The notes under the pieces: model-generated
Told to the model about the DNA's origin: nothing
Databases searched by the model: none
The model's input: the letters and a program-made list of their open reading frames with translations, nothing else
In this document: in pieces, positions 50,279 to 58,796 of the stretch
Layout: every line of letters begins with the position of its first letter
How positions within the stretch are numbered: position 1 is the first letter of the stretch
Position numbers and translations under genes: made by a program
Assembly (NCBI GenBank): GCA_964589175.1
Contig: CAZPRY010000003.1
Span: 112,817-176,816, forward strand
Origin: CAZPRY01 sp964589175
GTDB taxonomy: Bacteria; Fidelibacterota; UBA2242
Direction of reading: 5' to 3'
DNA length: 64,000 nt

Positions 50279-50849
50279 AGTCAACCTCCTGAACTTGAAA
50301 TAGTTTGGTTAAAGATGTAGTACCCCTGATCTCCATGAAACCGTCAAAAAGGCATTCTCCGGTTTCGCTTACCCAAAAATCGCATGTAAACTATTATGGC
50401 GGGGCATCAGATAGAATGAACAATCGGTAAACGGTCGGATAATTCGATGAAGGGATGCGGCAGCGGGGGACCGGTAAAGTAAATGCGGAACCTGGGAGCA
50501 ATCGAAAGATCGATCGGCCTGAAGGGAATTACCGGCGCTGACCGGAACCAGGTGATGTCCAATTTGCAGTGCAAATGCCAGGTGTTGAACGCCATCTCGG
50601 CCGTTCGGCGGCGGTCCGGGCCGGATAGCGGAATATAGCGCCGCCGGTCCATTGGGACTTGAATTGTTTGATCCGCTACGCGTAGTATTGCAGGCAGATG
50701 AGCAATTCTCTAAAAAAGAGATTTATTTAAAGCTTCAAATCACTTATCTTTTTCATAAGTTCGTGAAAAACCGATAGGGCCAGCATATCTCAAAACAGCA
50801 AACCGCCACGATGGCGTCTTTACGTTGGTTTTTCGACAAAGAGGCTCGT
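50279..50849. other. 571-bp divergent intergenic region
   Basis: It separates the minus-strand receptor unit from the plus-strand kinase operon and should hold both promoters. An AT-rich stretch at 50710-50760 precedes the kinase genes, but I see no clear -35/-10 pair. An 81-codon minus-strand frame (50407-50652) lacks a ribosome-binding site and I do not accept it as a gene. Confidence 0.55.
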
Positions 50850-51977
50850 GTGACAAACGCCGGAACGGATGACAAAATATTCAATTTCTGGACCTTTCAG
50901 GCCATCGGCTGGGGCGGATACCTCATTTTCTATAATGTGGTATTCAACCTGCTCAATGGTCGATTCTACCCGGAGAGATTATTCTGGAACGCGTTATTGG
51001 TGCTGACCGGATTCGCCATATCCGTCGTCATGCGCTATATCTATCGCCAATTTGAGCTGAAGTCGCAATCCATCCTGCGTCTGCTGCTGAAGATCATATT
51101 GATCACTTTCATCGGAGCCAATGTCTGGAGCGGACTGGATCGGATCCTGGATTTGCTGGTTGTTCGCTATGGTATCGAAGTTTATCCGGTGAATTTTTAC
51201 GAATATCTGAAATTGCTTTTTATGTTCGAAATTGTGCTGTTCTCTTGGAGCATGATGTATTTCGGTCTCCGATTCTGGCGGGAATGGATCGCTCAGCACG
51301 AAATCATCGAGAAGGCCAATTTCTTGCGGCACAAGGCGCAACTGCAAATGCTGCGCTACCAGCTCAACCCGCATTTTCTGTTCAATACTCTGAATTCGGT
51401 GCGGGCTTTGATTGAGGAAGATGAACAGCAAGCCCGGGAAATGATAACGGAGCTGTCGGAATTATTGCATTATTCGCTCTTGAGCGAGAACCAGTTGAAC
51501 GTTCCGTTGCGCAAAGAAATTGAAGCGGTGCGCCATTATTTCGCGATCGAGAAAAAACGTTATGAGGAAAAAATCGAAGTCAATTTCGATATCGAAAAAG
51601 CGGCGGAAGAGTATCCCGTGATCAGCTTTATCCTGCATCCGCTGGTGGAGAACGCCATCCGCAACGGGATGCTGCACAGCCCGCTGCCATTGCGGATCGA
51701 TATCAAAGCCCAAATGCGTGAAGATACCCTGCGCCTTGAAGTCTGGAATACCGGCCGGTGGAGTCCCGTGCATGTCTGGCATCAAAAAGACAGCCTGGGC
51801 CGTGATTCGGGCATGGAGAATATTCAGAAGCGCCTGGATAATGTCTTCCCCGGTAGCCACCGGATTGACATTCTGGAGAATGGCGAACGTATGTGCGTGC
51901 GCCTGGAAATCACCCGAAAATCCAACCCGAAATCCAAAATTCCGTTTTTAGATTATGTCAATCGTAAGACGACTTAA
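50850..51977 (+). CDS. LytS-type sensor histidine kinase A, 375 aa
   Basis: I prefer the GTG at 50850, preceded by AAAGAGGCTCGT, over an ATG at 50811 that has no ribosome-binding site; the chosen start also matches the paralogue downstream. Four membrane helices (about residues 17-37, 45-63, 75-95 and 118-140) carry no large sensor domain. A coiled coil leads to the HisKA_7TM/LytS core with phosphoacceptor His175 in QLNPHFLFNTLNS. The ATPase part has HPLVENAIRNGML and GMENIQKRLDNVF. The stop lies 23 bases inside the next kinase gene. Confidence 0.9.
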   Translation: MTNAGTDDKIFNFWTFQAIGWGGYLIFYNVVFNLLNGRFYPERLFWNALLVLTGFAISVVMRYIYRQFELKSQSILRLLLKIILITFIGANVWSGLDRILDLLVVRYGIEVYPVNFYEYLKLLFMFEIVLFSWSMMYFGLRFWREWIAQHEIIEKANFLRHKAQLQMLRYQLNPHFLFNTLNSVRALIEEDEQQAREMITELSELLHYSLLSENQLNVPLRKEIEAVRHYFAIEKKRYEEKIEVNFDIEKAAEEYPVISFILHPLVENAIRNGMLHSPLPLRIDIKAQMREDTLRLEVWNTGRWSPVHVWHQKDSLGRDSGMENIQKRLDNVFPGSHRIDILENGERMCVRLEITRKSNPKSKIPFLDYVNRKTT

Positions 51978-53085
51978 GCCGATCGAAGGACGAGAAATTT
52001 CTTTCTGGTGGCTGCATGTGACCGGGTGGGTGCTCTACGTCCTGCTCTTTTATTTTCATGTCGTCCTGCTGCGCAACCCGGGCGGCTTCAACCTGATCGA
52101 GTTGCTCTTCGTGGGAACAGAGTCGAATTACCTGTTGCGCATTTTCATGCTTTTCATTCCGATGTTCTTCTACCTGGCTTTACTGCGCCTCTTTTATCGC
52201 GCCGTTTTCGAAAAAGCGAGCACGATTCTGCGTTTGACGATCGTAATCCTGTCCGGATCGATCATCGGCGCGCTGCTCTCTTACCTGACCATGGAACTGG
52301 CCATCAACCTGGTGCGCGGAAGAGCGATTCTGCAGCTGTTCAGCTTCCGCGGCGAAGTGCTGTTCATCCAATTCTGGACGGCGCTGGTCTTCGTGATCTG
52401 GAGCGGTCTCTATTTCGGGATCAAGTACTGGCAGGAGTGGAGCGAGCAAGGGGATCTGACGGAGAAGTTGTACGCCCAGGGTCAGCAGGTTCAGCTGCAG
52501 ATGCTGCGTTACCAGCTTAATCCGCATTTCTTATTCAATGCCCTGAACTCGATCCGGGCTCTGATCGGGGAGAACAAGCAGGTCGCCAAGCAGACCGTCA
52601 CGGAACTCTCCGAATTCCTGCGCTATTCGCTGCTGGAAGAAAATTATGCCGAAGCCCCGTTGAGCAGGGAAATCGAGGAAATCCGGCATTACGGTGCGAT
52701 CGAAAAACGCCGCTTCGGAGATAACCTGGAACTTGCCTATGAGATCAGCCCCGAGGCGGGTAATTATCCCATCATCAGTTTCCTGGTGCATCCGCTGGTG
52801 GAGAACGCAGTCAAGTACGGGCTGCGGACGAGCGGCAGCTTCCTGAAAATTCGCATAATCGCCGGGATTGAAAACGAAAAATTGCATGTCGGCGTCTACA
52901 ATACCGGTCAATGGGTGGAGGAATCCGAGTATCCCCGCCGTTCTGTACCGGGCACCCGTACCGGATTGAAAAACGTTCGGGCCCGGCTGGATAATGCCTA
53001 TCCGCAGCGTCATACCTTTTGGATTGTCAAGGGGGTGGATGAAGTCAGCGTGCATTTTATAATCAGCAAAAATGGTGTGAGTTAA
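51955..53085 (+). CDS. LytS-type sensor histidine kinase B, 376 aa
   Basis: It has the same architecture as kinase A. Four membrane helices are followed by a coiled coil and the His-kinase core with His191 in YQLNPHFLFNALNS. Nucleotide-binding HPLVENAVKYGLR and GLKNVRARLDNAYP are present. Its start overlaps the end of kinase A by 23 bases, which points to coupled translation and roughly equal amounts. The two kinases are clear paralogues and may form heterodimers. The response-regulator gene starts one base after this stop. Confidence 0.9.
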   Translation: MSIVRRLKPIEGREISFWWLHVTGWVLYVLLFYFHVVLLRNPGGFNLIELLFVGTESNYLLRIFMLFIPMFFYLALLRLFYRAVFEKASTILRLTIVILSGSIIGALLSYLTMELAINLVRGRAILQLFSFRGEVLFIQFWTALVFVIWSGLYFGIKYWQEWSEQGDLTEKLYAQGQQVQLQMLRYQLNPHFLFNALNSIRALIGENKQVAKQTVTELSEFLRYSLLEENYAEAPLSREIEEIRHYGAIEKRRFGDNLELAYEISPEAGNYPIISFLVHPLVENAVKYGLRTSGSFLKIRIIAGIENEKLHVGVYNTGQWVEESEYPRRSVPGTRTGLKNVRARLDNAYPQRHTFWIVKGVDEVSVHFIISKNGVS

Positions 53086-53086
53086 G

Positions 53087-53812
53087 ATGAAGAAAAATTA
53101 CCGGGCATTGATTGTCGATGACGAGCGTCTGGCTCGCCAGGACTTGAAAGATTTGTTGAAAGCCAGCGATAGCGTGGAGATCGTTGGCGAGGCCGACAGC
53201 GTCGCGGCCGCTATCCGGGTCCTGGATGAACTGCATCCCGATCTGGTTTTTCTGGATATCCAGATGCCGGGTGAATCCGGCTTCGATCTGCTGGAAAGGA
53301 AAAAGATCGATGCGGAGATCATTTTCGTCACGGCCTACGACGAGTACGCGATCAAGGCTTTCGAAGTCAACGCGTTGGATTACCTCCTGAAACCGGTGAA
53401 TCCCGCCCGGCTGAAACTTGCTATCGAGAAGCTGGACAGCAGAGAGGAAGCGGACGAAAAAACCATTGCCAAGAAGCTGACCGTCGATGACCACCTGTTT
53501 TTGCTGTTCAACAACCAGTTTATCTTCCTGAACGTGCGCCTTATCCAGAGCATCAGCGCCGCTGGTGATTATTCCGAAATCACCACCGTTGACGGGCGCA
53601 AAGGACTGACCCAGAAATCCATGCGTGAATGGGAGGAACGCCTGCCGGAAAACTACTGCCGCATTCATCGCTCCAGCATCATTAACCTGGACCATGTCCT
53701 GCGCATCGAGGAATGGTTCAATTACTCCTATAAAATATTCCTGAAGGGCTCCAAAGACCCGATGATCATGAGCCGGCGTTACGCCCTGAAATTGAAAAAC
53801 AAATTGAAATAA
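53087..53812 (+). CDS. LytTR-family response regulator, 241 aa
   Basis: The receiver domain (about residues 1-120) has the acidic pair DDE (11-13), phosphoacceptor Asp57 in LVFLDIQMP, Thr in FVTAYDEYA and Lys in LLKPVNPAR. The LytTR DNA-binding domain follows (about 135-240, with IQSISAAGDYSEI, YCRIHRSSIINLDHV and MIMSRRYALKLKNKL). LytTR regulators bind imperfect direct repeats in promoters of export, competence or cell-wall genes. It probably answers to one or both kinases encoded immediately upstream. Targets are unknown. Confidence 0.94.
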   Translation: MKKNYRALIVDDERLARQDLKDLLKASDSVEIVGEADSVAAAIRVLDELHPDLVFLDIQMPGESGFDLLERKKIDAEIIFVTAYDEYAIKAFEVNALDYLLKPVNPARLKLAIEKLDSREEADEKTIAKKLTVDDHLFLLFNNQFIFLNVRLIQSISAAGDYSEITTVDGRKGLTQKSMREWEERLPENYCRIHRSSIINLDHVLRIEEWFNYSYKIFLKGSKDPMIMSRRYALKLKNKLK

Positions 53813-53968
53813 AATTCACAGAACAGCGCTTCTCCTGGTACGACGGTTAGAAGAATTCAGATTTAATCCCATCAATATTACTCCCTCTATCCATTGCTGG
53901 TTTGGATGCAAATCGGGGATTTGGTATATTTCGGCAGGCACATCAGGAATCCTAAAAGAGGAGGCGAA

Positions 53969-54157
53969 ATGCCGTTGATACGTAGAAAATGGACCGCCGA
54001 TCGGGTTCTGGGGACCGATCCGCCGAAAGGCGTTGCGCCGGAATTTGATCGGCGGAAGCGTTCCGGAAAAGTAGCCATGAGCGGCTTTCTTGGCGCTTAT
54101 TCGATTGACACAATCGCATTCGTATTGTATCTTGTAGTAGATTTAAAAGGGACATGA
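53969..54157 (+). CDS. Small protein beginning MPLIRRKWT, 62 aa
   Basis: The ATG at 53969 follows AAAAGAGGAGGCGAA, a very strong ribosome-binding site. The first nine residues match the N-terminus of small two-helix membrane proteins common in FCB genomes. The rest does not follow that pattern: a basic middle (DRRKRSGKVAM) leads to one hydrophobic stretch (YSIDTIAFVLYLVV). It may be a divergent member or a decayed copy. The upstream open frame (from 53894) has no support. It is the fourth gene after the kinases in the same direction. Confidence 0.55.
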   Translation: MPLIRRKWTADRVLGTDPPKGVAPEFDRRKRSGKVAMSGFLGAYSIDTIAFVLYLVVDLKGT

Positions 54158-54192
54158 TCCACAGTAAAAGATAGAGGGGTAGGAGGAATCGA

Positions 54193-54543
54193 ATGTCGTT
54201 GAGCAGCATGACGCCGAGAGATGCTTTTGTTTGTATCTGCTACAACATGATGGGTGTGGACGAATTCATCGATATGCGCGAGATTGATAAATTATTCGAA
54301 GTGGTGCGGCGCTACGGTTTTCGCTTTGAGGAGGTCAACCAAATAGCCGATGAGATGATCATTCTCGGTCAGGATAAAGCCAACGAACTGGCCCTCAGGG
54401 CGATCGATATCGCCAAACAACTCGATGATGAGATGCGGGTGAACCTCATTCATGCTCTGATCGACATCGCGCGCGCCGACGGACGCATGCACGATTCCGA
54501 ACTTTCGCTGCTATATGCCGTCAAGACGGCTTTCGGCATGTAA
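54193..54543 (+). CDS. Small helical TerB-like protein, 116 aa
   Basis: The start follows GTAGGAGGAATCGA. The protein is all helical and acidic, with no signal peptide. Its pattern (ALRAIDIAKQLDDEMRVNLI then HALIDIARADGRMHDSELSL) resembles TerB/DjlA-like domains, in which an I-A-x-A-D-G motif sits in a loop between helices and can bind metal. Length fits a stand-alone TerB. The function of these domains is poorly defined. It is expressed either with the small gene upstream (35 bp away) or from its own promoter. Confidence 0.72.
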   Translation: MSLSSMTPRDAFVCICYNMMGVDEFIDMREIDKLFEVVRRYGFRFEEVNQIADEMIILGQDKANELALRAIDIAKQLDDEMRVNLIHALIDIARADGRMHDSELSLLYAVKTAFGM

Positions 54544-54806
54544 CTCTACGCCGTCCTATCAATTCCAAACTCAGGCAACCGGTTCGGGATTATCCGATGG
54601 GCCCGATGCAATATTGTGTAATCAACAAGAATCAGCGCCGGCAGGATATTTTCTTCGGCAGAATCACATGATTGACAAGATAAATATGAAGTCTCGCAGA
54701 TTAGGTTCGGCTTAAAAATTGTCAGAATGTTTATGATTGATCCGGTAATCCAGTCAATAAAAAAATGGAATCCGAGGTACCCTAATCGGGCATTTCCCGG
54801 AAAACA

Positions 54807-54834
54807 AAAAACCCGCCTCTCTCGACGGGTTTTT
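54807..54834. terminator. Bidirectional terminator
   Basis: AAAAACCCG (54807-54815) and CGGGTTTTT (54826-54834) form a perfect 9-bp stem around 10 bases. It lies six bases past the 3' end of the minus-strand tRNA and can also stop plus-strand transcripts. Confidence 0.85.
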
Positions 54835-54839
54835 ACCTG

Positions 54840-54913
54840 TAGCGGCTCAGGGACTCGAACCCCGGACACGCGGATTATGATTCCGCTGCTCTAACCAACT
54901 GAGCTAAGCCGCC
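54840..54913 (-). tRNA. tRNA with CAU anticodon (elongator Met, or lysidine-type Ile)
   Basis: On the minus strand the cloverleaf is complete: acceptor GGCGGCT/AGCCGCT, D-arm with AGCTCAGTTGGTTAGAGC, anticodon stem GCGGA/TCCGC with loop ATCATAA (anticodon CAU), and T-arm CGGGG-TTCGAGT-CCCTG. The discriminator is A and no CCA is encoded. The first acceptor pair is G-U. The B-box TTCGAGTC is intact. Because CAU is used by both elongator Met and modified Ile2 tRNAs, the identity is open; elongator Met is my preference. Confidence 0.9.
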
Positions 54914-54982
54914 TCGTGTTTCAAAATAGCGGCAAAATTTAATCAATCCGCTACACGAATACAACAGTATTTCAATTGCGGG

Positions 54983-57160
54983 CTAGAACGAATGACCTAT
55001 GGAAAAATAAAACAGCATGTGTGCACGCGAATCGATTCCCAGGTCAGCCGTGAGCGGCCCCAGCGGGGTGGGAATCAGAATCCCGGCGCTGCCGCCGAGT
55101 TTAAGATCGTCCCACTGGAAATCATCGAAGCTGTTCCAGACATTTCCGAACATCAGGTTCAGGCGATAGAACGAACCCGACGAGAGCGGTGCCCGCAACC
55201 CCAATCCGAAGCCTAATAAGATATTGCCCCAGAGTTCATCCTGGTGAAAACCCGGCAGGGACTGAATTCCGCCCAGGCGGAATTTTTCGTAAAACGAAAG
55301 GGCGCGGTTCAGATAACCGCAGCGGATTTTTGTGGACAGTATATATCTTTCAAAGAAGGTATCGTAGGCATTATAATCGAAGGAAATCCGGTCGACATGT
55401 TTGAATTCGTCAGCCGAGATGGAATGCGAATATGAAATGTGGTTTTGATGGCCGCGGGTCGGCAGACTGCGATCGTCGGTGTTTTCCACCAGAATCTGAG
55501 TTTGCAAACTGGCGATGTCATAATTACTGCCATCGATAATCGGCGTATAACTGGCGTTTTCCCGGTTGATGAATCGTTCGTACTTGATACCAACCGAGGT
55601 CAGACCGACCCGGCTGATCTGCACCCCGGCGTTGGCTTCCGCGGCGCTACGGAAAATCTGGCCGAAGCCTGCCCGCCGGCTGTTTTGATAGAGCGGGATG
55701 TCTTCGTAGATATGGTAAAGAGACATGAAACCGGTCATCGTCGAAGTGAAGATACGTGTGGTCCGGAGGTCCCATTCGAACTTGCGAAACTGGTTGCTGG
55801 CGATGATCGAGAACTGGTTATCGAGGCCGATTCCCAGCAGATTGCGATATTCGAAAGCGATAAAAGCCCGCGCCTCCCTTTCGTTATCGTAATGCGTGCC
55901 GAATGAGAACAGGCTGCGTTCGTATTCATCGACTTCTACGACGAGGTCGACCGAATCCCCGGAAGCATTTTCCAGTGAAAGATAAACGTTCTCAAACAAT
56001 CCGCTGCTGAATACATTTTTGATGCTGCGCCTGGCGTAAGCCGGGTTCCAGATGTCGCCGGGTTTGAAAAGCAGTTCGCGCTGGATGATAAAAGGCCGGG
56101 TTCTCGCATTGCCGCGGTAAAGTACGTTGCGGATGTAGGTATGGTTCAATCGCTCAGAAGCCTTGTCCAGAAAATCGGGATTAGGCTTCCGGTGTTTACA
56201 ATAAGGCTGGATTTTATCGCGTTCCTCGAGGGCCTTCTCATATCCTTTTTGAATCAGGACATCAATCGAATCGAACTGCGCGGAACCGATATTGCCGATT
56301 TCGGGGAGAATCAAAATATCCGCCAGTCCGAGGTTGCGTGTATCGGAGGGATACGAGAGCGTATTCAATGCCTGGCCGAAATACTGCAAGGGATCGAAAT
56401 TCCGGCCGAGGTCGATTACCCGGCTGCTGACATCCACGGCGATGATAAAATCGGCACCCATTTCCCAGGCCACATCGCAGGGCACGTTGTTCGTTAGTCC
56501 GCCGTCAACCAGCAGCATGTCGCCTTCCCGGACCGGTGCCAGCACAAAGGGAAACGAGGCGCTGGCGGAGAGCGTTTTGGCGAGAATGCCTTTGCGGAGA
56601 ACCACGGCATTACCGGTGTGGATGTTGGTGGCAACGGCCCGAAACGGAATTGCGAGGCTGTCATAGTCTCCGCCCGCGGCGAAATTAGGGTAAACGGTAA
56701 TTTGGAAGAGGCGTTCCTGCAAGCCCTGGGTGGAGAGCAGGTTCCGGGGAAAAATGACATTGAACTGGCGATCGAAACGGAGTGATAAGAGGGCCGGGTA
56801 CTCGGTCATCTTCTGGGATACGAACTCAATTTCACGATAGGGCCGGTCAGAGAAAACTTCTTCCCAGTTGGTCGCACGCAGATATTGAGCAATTTGATCC
56901 GCGTCATAACCCGAGGCGTAAAGGGCGCCGATAATCGCCCCGACGCTGGTCCCCACGACGATATCGGGATAAAAACCGATTTCCTCGAAGGCTTTCAGCA
57001 CTCCAATTTGGGCGAAACCCCGCGCTCCGCCGCCGCTTAAAACCAGTGCCGTGCGAATCTGTTCCCCGGATTTTTCCTGAGCGCAAAGTGTCTGAAAACT
57101 GCCCCCAAATAGCAGAATTATACATAACGCCGCGCCACAGTGAAATCGAATTTTTAGCAT
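54983..57160 (-). CDS. Patatin-like phospholipase fused to an outer-membrane barrel (PlpD/type Vd-like), 725 aa
   Basis: A signal peptide (residues 1-27) is followed by a patatin domain (about 35-320). It has the oxyanion stretch LSGGGARG, nucleophile Ser72 in GTSVG and Asp219 in DGG, the Ser-Asp dyad of these lipases. One POTRA-like domain follows (about 345-415: VLYRGNARTRPFIIQRELLF). A 16-strand-type barrel related to BamA/FhaC ends in SIGHSF. In type Vd secretion the barrel carries the patatin to the cell surface. No strong ribosome-binding site precedes the start. It is divergent from the M55 peptidase gene. Confidence 0.92.
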   Translation of the reverse strand: MLKIRFHCGAALCIILLFGGSFQTLCAQEKSGEQIRTALVLSGGGARGFAQIGVLKAFEEIGFYPDIVVGTSVGAIIGALYASGYDADQIAQYLRATNWEEVFSDRPYREIEFVSQKMTEYPALLSLRFDRQFNVIFPRNLLSTQGLQERLFQITVYPNFAAGGDYDSLAIPFRAVATNIHTGNAVVLRKGILAKTLSASASFPFVLAPVREGDMLLVDGGLTNNVPCDVAWEMGADFIIAVDVSSRVIDLGRNFDPLQYFGQALNTLSYPSDTRNLGLADILILPEIGNIGSAQFDSIDVLIQKGYEKALEERDKIQPYCKHRKPNPDFLDKASERLNHTYIRNVLYRGNARTRPFIIQRELLFKPGDIWNPAYARRSIKNVFSSGLFENVYLSLENASGDSVDLVVEVDEYERSLFSFGTHYDNEREARAFIAFEYRNLLGIGLDNQFSIIASNQFRKFEWDLRTTRIFTSTMTGFMSLYHIYEDIPLYQNSRRAGFGQIFRSAAEANAGVQISRVGLTSVGIKYERFINRENASYTPIIDGSNYDIASLQTQILVENTDDRSLPTRGHQNHISYSHSISADEFKHVDRISFDYNAYDTFFERYILSTKIRCGYLNRALSFYEKFRLGGIQSLPGFHQDELWGNILLGFGLGLRAPLSSGSFYRLNLMFGNVWNSFDDFQWDDLKLGGSAGILIPTPLGPLTADLGIDSRAHMLFYFSIGHSF

Positions 57161-57233
57161 CTTGAAAAGTATGAAACGAATTCTATTTATAAAAGCATTT
57201 GTTTACAGGAAGTTCCATTTAGCGGTAAGGGTC

Positions 57234-57262
57234 TTGAATATCGCTGCCATTTGGAGTAATTT
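57234..57262 (+). promoter_or_regulatory. Probable promoter of the M55 peptidase operon
   Basis: TTGAAT (57234-57239), 17-bp spacer, TAATTT (57257-57262); four and five matches to the consensus hexamers. The ATG is at 57286 with AGAAAGGGAC before it, leaving a short leader. Confidence 0.45.
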
Positions 57263-57285
57263 AATCCATTAGAAAGGGACTCGTT

Positions 57286-58107
57286 ATGAAACGTTTATAC
57301 ATCTCTTGTGATATGGAAGGAATTACCGGAATCTGCAGCGATCGCCAACGCAACATGGGTGATCAACTGTACGATTGGGGCCGCAAAATGATGATCTGGG
57401 AGTTGAACACGGCCCTGCAGCTTTTTGCGGCGCAAGGGGTGGAGGAGTTTGTCGTGAATGATTCGCATAACAATATGCTGAATCTTCTGCTCGATCAATT
57501 GCCGCCGTCGGTAAGCCTGATTTCCGGTTCGCATAAGACCGATTCAATGATGCAGGGCCTGGATGCCAGTTTCGACGGGGCTGTATTTATCGGCTATCAC
57601 GGAAGGGCTGGTTTGGGGGACGCGATCCTGGCGCATACCTATTCGGGCTCCATCCTCTCAGTCACGATCAACGGAATTCCGGCCGGGGAGGCGACACTCA
57701 ACGGCGCCTTGTGCGGAAGCATGGGCGTGCCCCTGCTACTGGTTTCCGGGGATAACCGAGTAGCCGAGGAAGTCGCTGCTATGCAGACCGGCACGCAATC
57801 CGTCATTAACAAGGTCAGCATCACCCGTGCTGCCGGCCGCATGTTTCACCCCGAAAAGGTGGCGGCAGCCTATAAAAGCGCCATCGATAAAGTTTATAGT
57901 TCGACCATTCAACCCTTCCGTCTGGAGGCGCCGTTTCGCCTGGATCTTACCCTTAAGGAAGCGCAAATGGTGGATATGGTACTGCGCATTCCCGGTACGC
58001 AACGCAGTGGAGATTGCAGTCTGCAGTACGGCAGTGATAATTACCTGACGGCCTTTCGTGCGTTTCTGGCTATCATGAGTATTTCATCCAATAATTATTT
58101 GAAATGA
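57286..58107 (+). CDS. M55-family peptidase (D-aminopeptidase DppA-like), 273 aa
   Basis: The zinc-site motif SCDMEGITGI lies at the N-terminus (Asp9, Glu11). VNDSHNNMLNLL, FIGYHGRAG and HTYSG supply the His ligands, and GEATLNGAL the late Glu. Together they match DppA, a decameric D-aminopeptidase that releases D-Ala from D-amino-acid peptides and may recycle cell-wall peptides. There is no signal peptide, so the enzyme is cytoplasmic. It starts a plus-strand series; the next gene follows after 9 bp. Confidence 0.92.
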   Translation: MKRLYISCDMEGITGICSDRQRNMGDQLYDWGRKMMIWELNTALQLFAAQGVEEFVVNDSHNNMLNLLLDQLPPSVSLISGSHKTDSMMQGLDASFDGAVFIGYHGRAGLGDAILAHTYSGSILSVTINGIPAGEATLNGALCGSMGVPLLLVSGDNRVAEEVAAMQTGTQSVINKVSITRAAGRMFHPEKVAAAYKSAIDKVYSSTIQPFRLEAPFRLDLTLKEAQMVDMVLRIPGTQRSGDCSLQYGSDNYLTAFRAFLAIMSISSNNYLK

Positions 58108-58116
58108 GTATTTACC

Positions 58117-58731
58117 ATGACGTGGAAAACAATCAAAGTATCATTTCGCAATAAGTTTCTGGCCGGAATCCTGGCCCTGATACCCATCGCGGTTACGGTT
58201 TATATTATCAAACTCTTCATCGGATTTTTCGACAGCATGGCCGCGCCCGCTATTGAAAAGGCGCTTGGTTATCATTTCCCGGGACTGGGATTCGTTGTTT
58301 CGATCCTGGTGATTCTGCTGCTCGGAATTCTCGTAACCAATATCCTGGGCAAAAGGCTTTTTCACTTTTTCGAAAATTGGCTGAGCTATATTCCCCTGGT
58401 GCGCACCATTTATAAGACCAGCAAACAGATTCTGTCGGCTTTCTCGTTTTCAACGACCGGTTTCGAACGCGTCGTATTTCTCGAATATCCGCGGCGGGGG
58501 ATCTGGTCCATGGGTTCTGTCACGGGACAGACGATCGGTCGCGACGGCACGAAATTTTTCAATATATTCCTGCCGACGACTCCCAATCCAACCTCCGGGT
58601 GGATTCTGTTTATGCCCGAGGATGAAGTCGTGCCGTCGGAGATGAGTGTTGAGGAAGGCTTGAAAACGATTATCTCCGCCGGAACGGTCTGCCGTGAAAA
58701 GATGAATTTCGTGCAGAGCGACGGCCGGTAA
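58117..58731 (+). CDS. DUF502-family membrane protein, 204 aa
   Basis: Two membrane helices (about residues 15-36 and 56-77) are separated by a short loop (DSMAAPAIEKALGYHFPGLG). They are followed by a conserved cytoplasmic beta-rich region with IPLVRTIYKTSKQILSAF, then VVFLEYPRRGIWSMGSVTG and FLPTTPNPTSGWILFMPEDE. These segments are the signature of DUF502, whose function is unknown. It stands between the M55 peptidase and the FakA-DegV fusion, on the same strand, with 65 bp before the latter. A membrane-trafficking or lipid role is only suggested by the neighbours. Confidence 0.88.
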   Translation: MTWKTIKVSFRNKFLAGILALIPIAVTVYIIKLFIGFFDSMAAPAIEKALGYHFPGLGFVVSILVILLLGILVTNILGKRLFHFFENWLSYIPLVRTIYKTSKQILSAFSFSTTGFERVVFLEYPRRGIWSMGSVTGQTIGRDGTKFFNIFLPTTPNPTSGWILFMPEDEVVPSEMSVEEGLKTIISAGTVCREKMNFVQSDGR

Positions 58732-58796
58732 CTTTCCCTTGTATTTTTCCTCTAATTTCGCGTAGTTACAACCTATATTTAGCAAAGGGTAGTGTA

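Noticed and set aside
50407..50652. 81-codon minus-strand gene between the receptor and kinase operons
   Set aside because: No ribosome-binding site, signal peptide or recognisable domain. Possibly decayed sequence.
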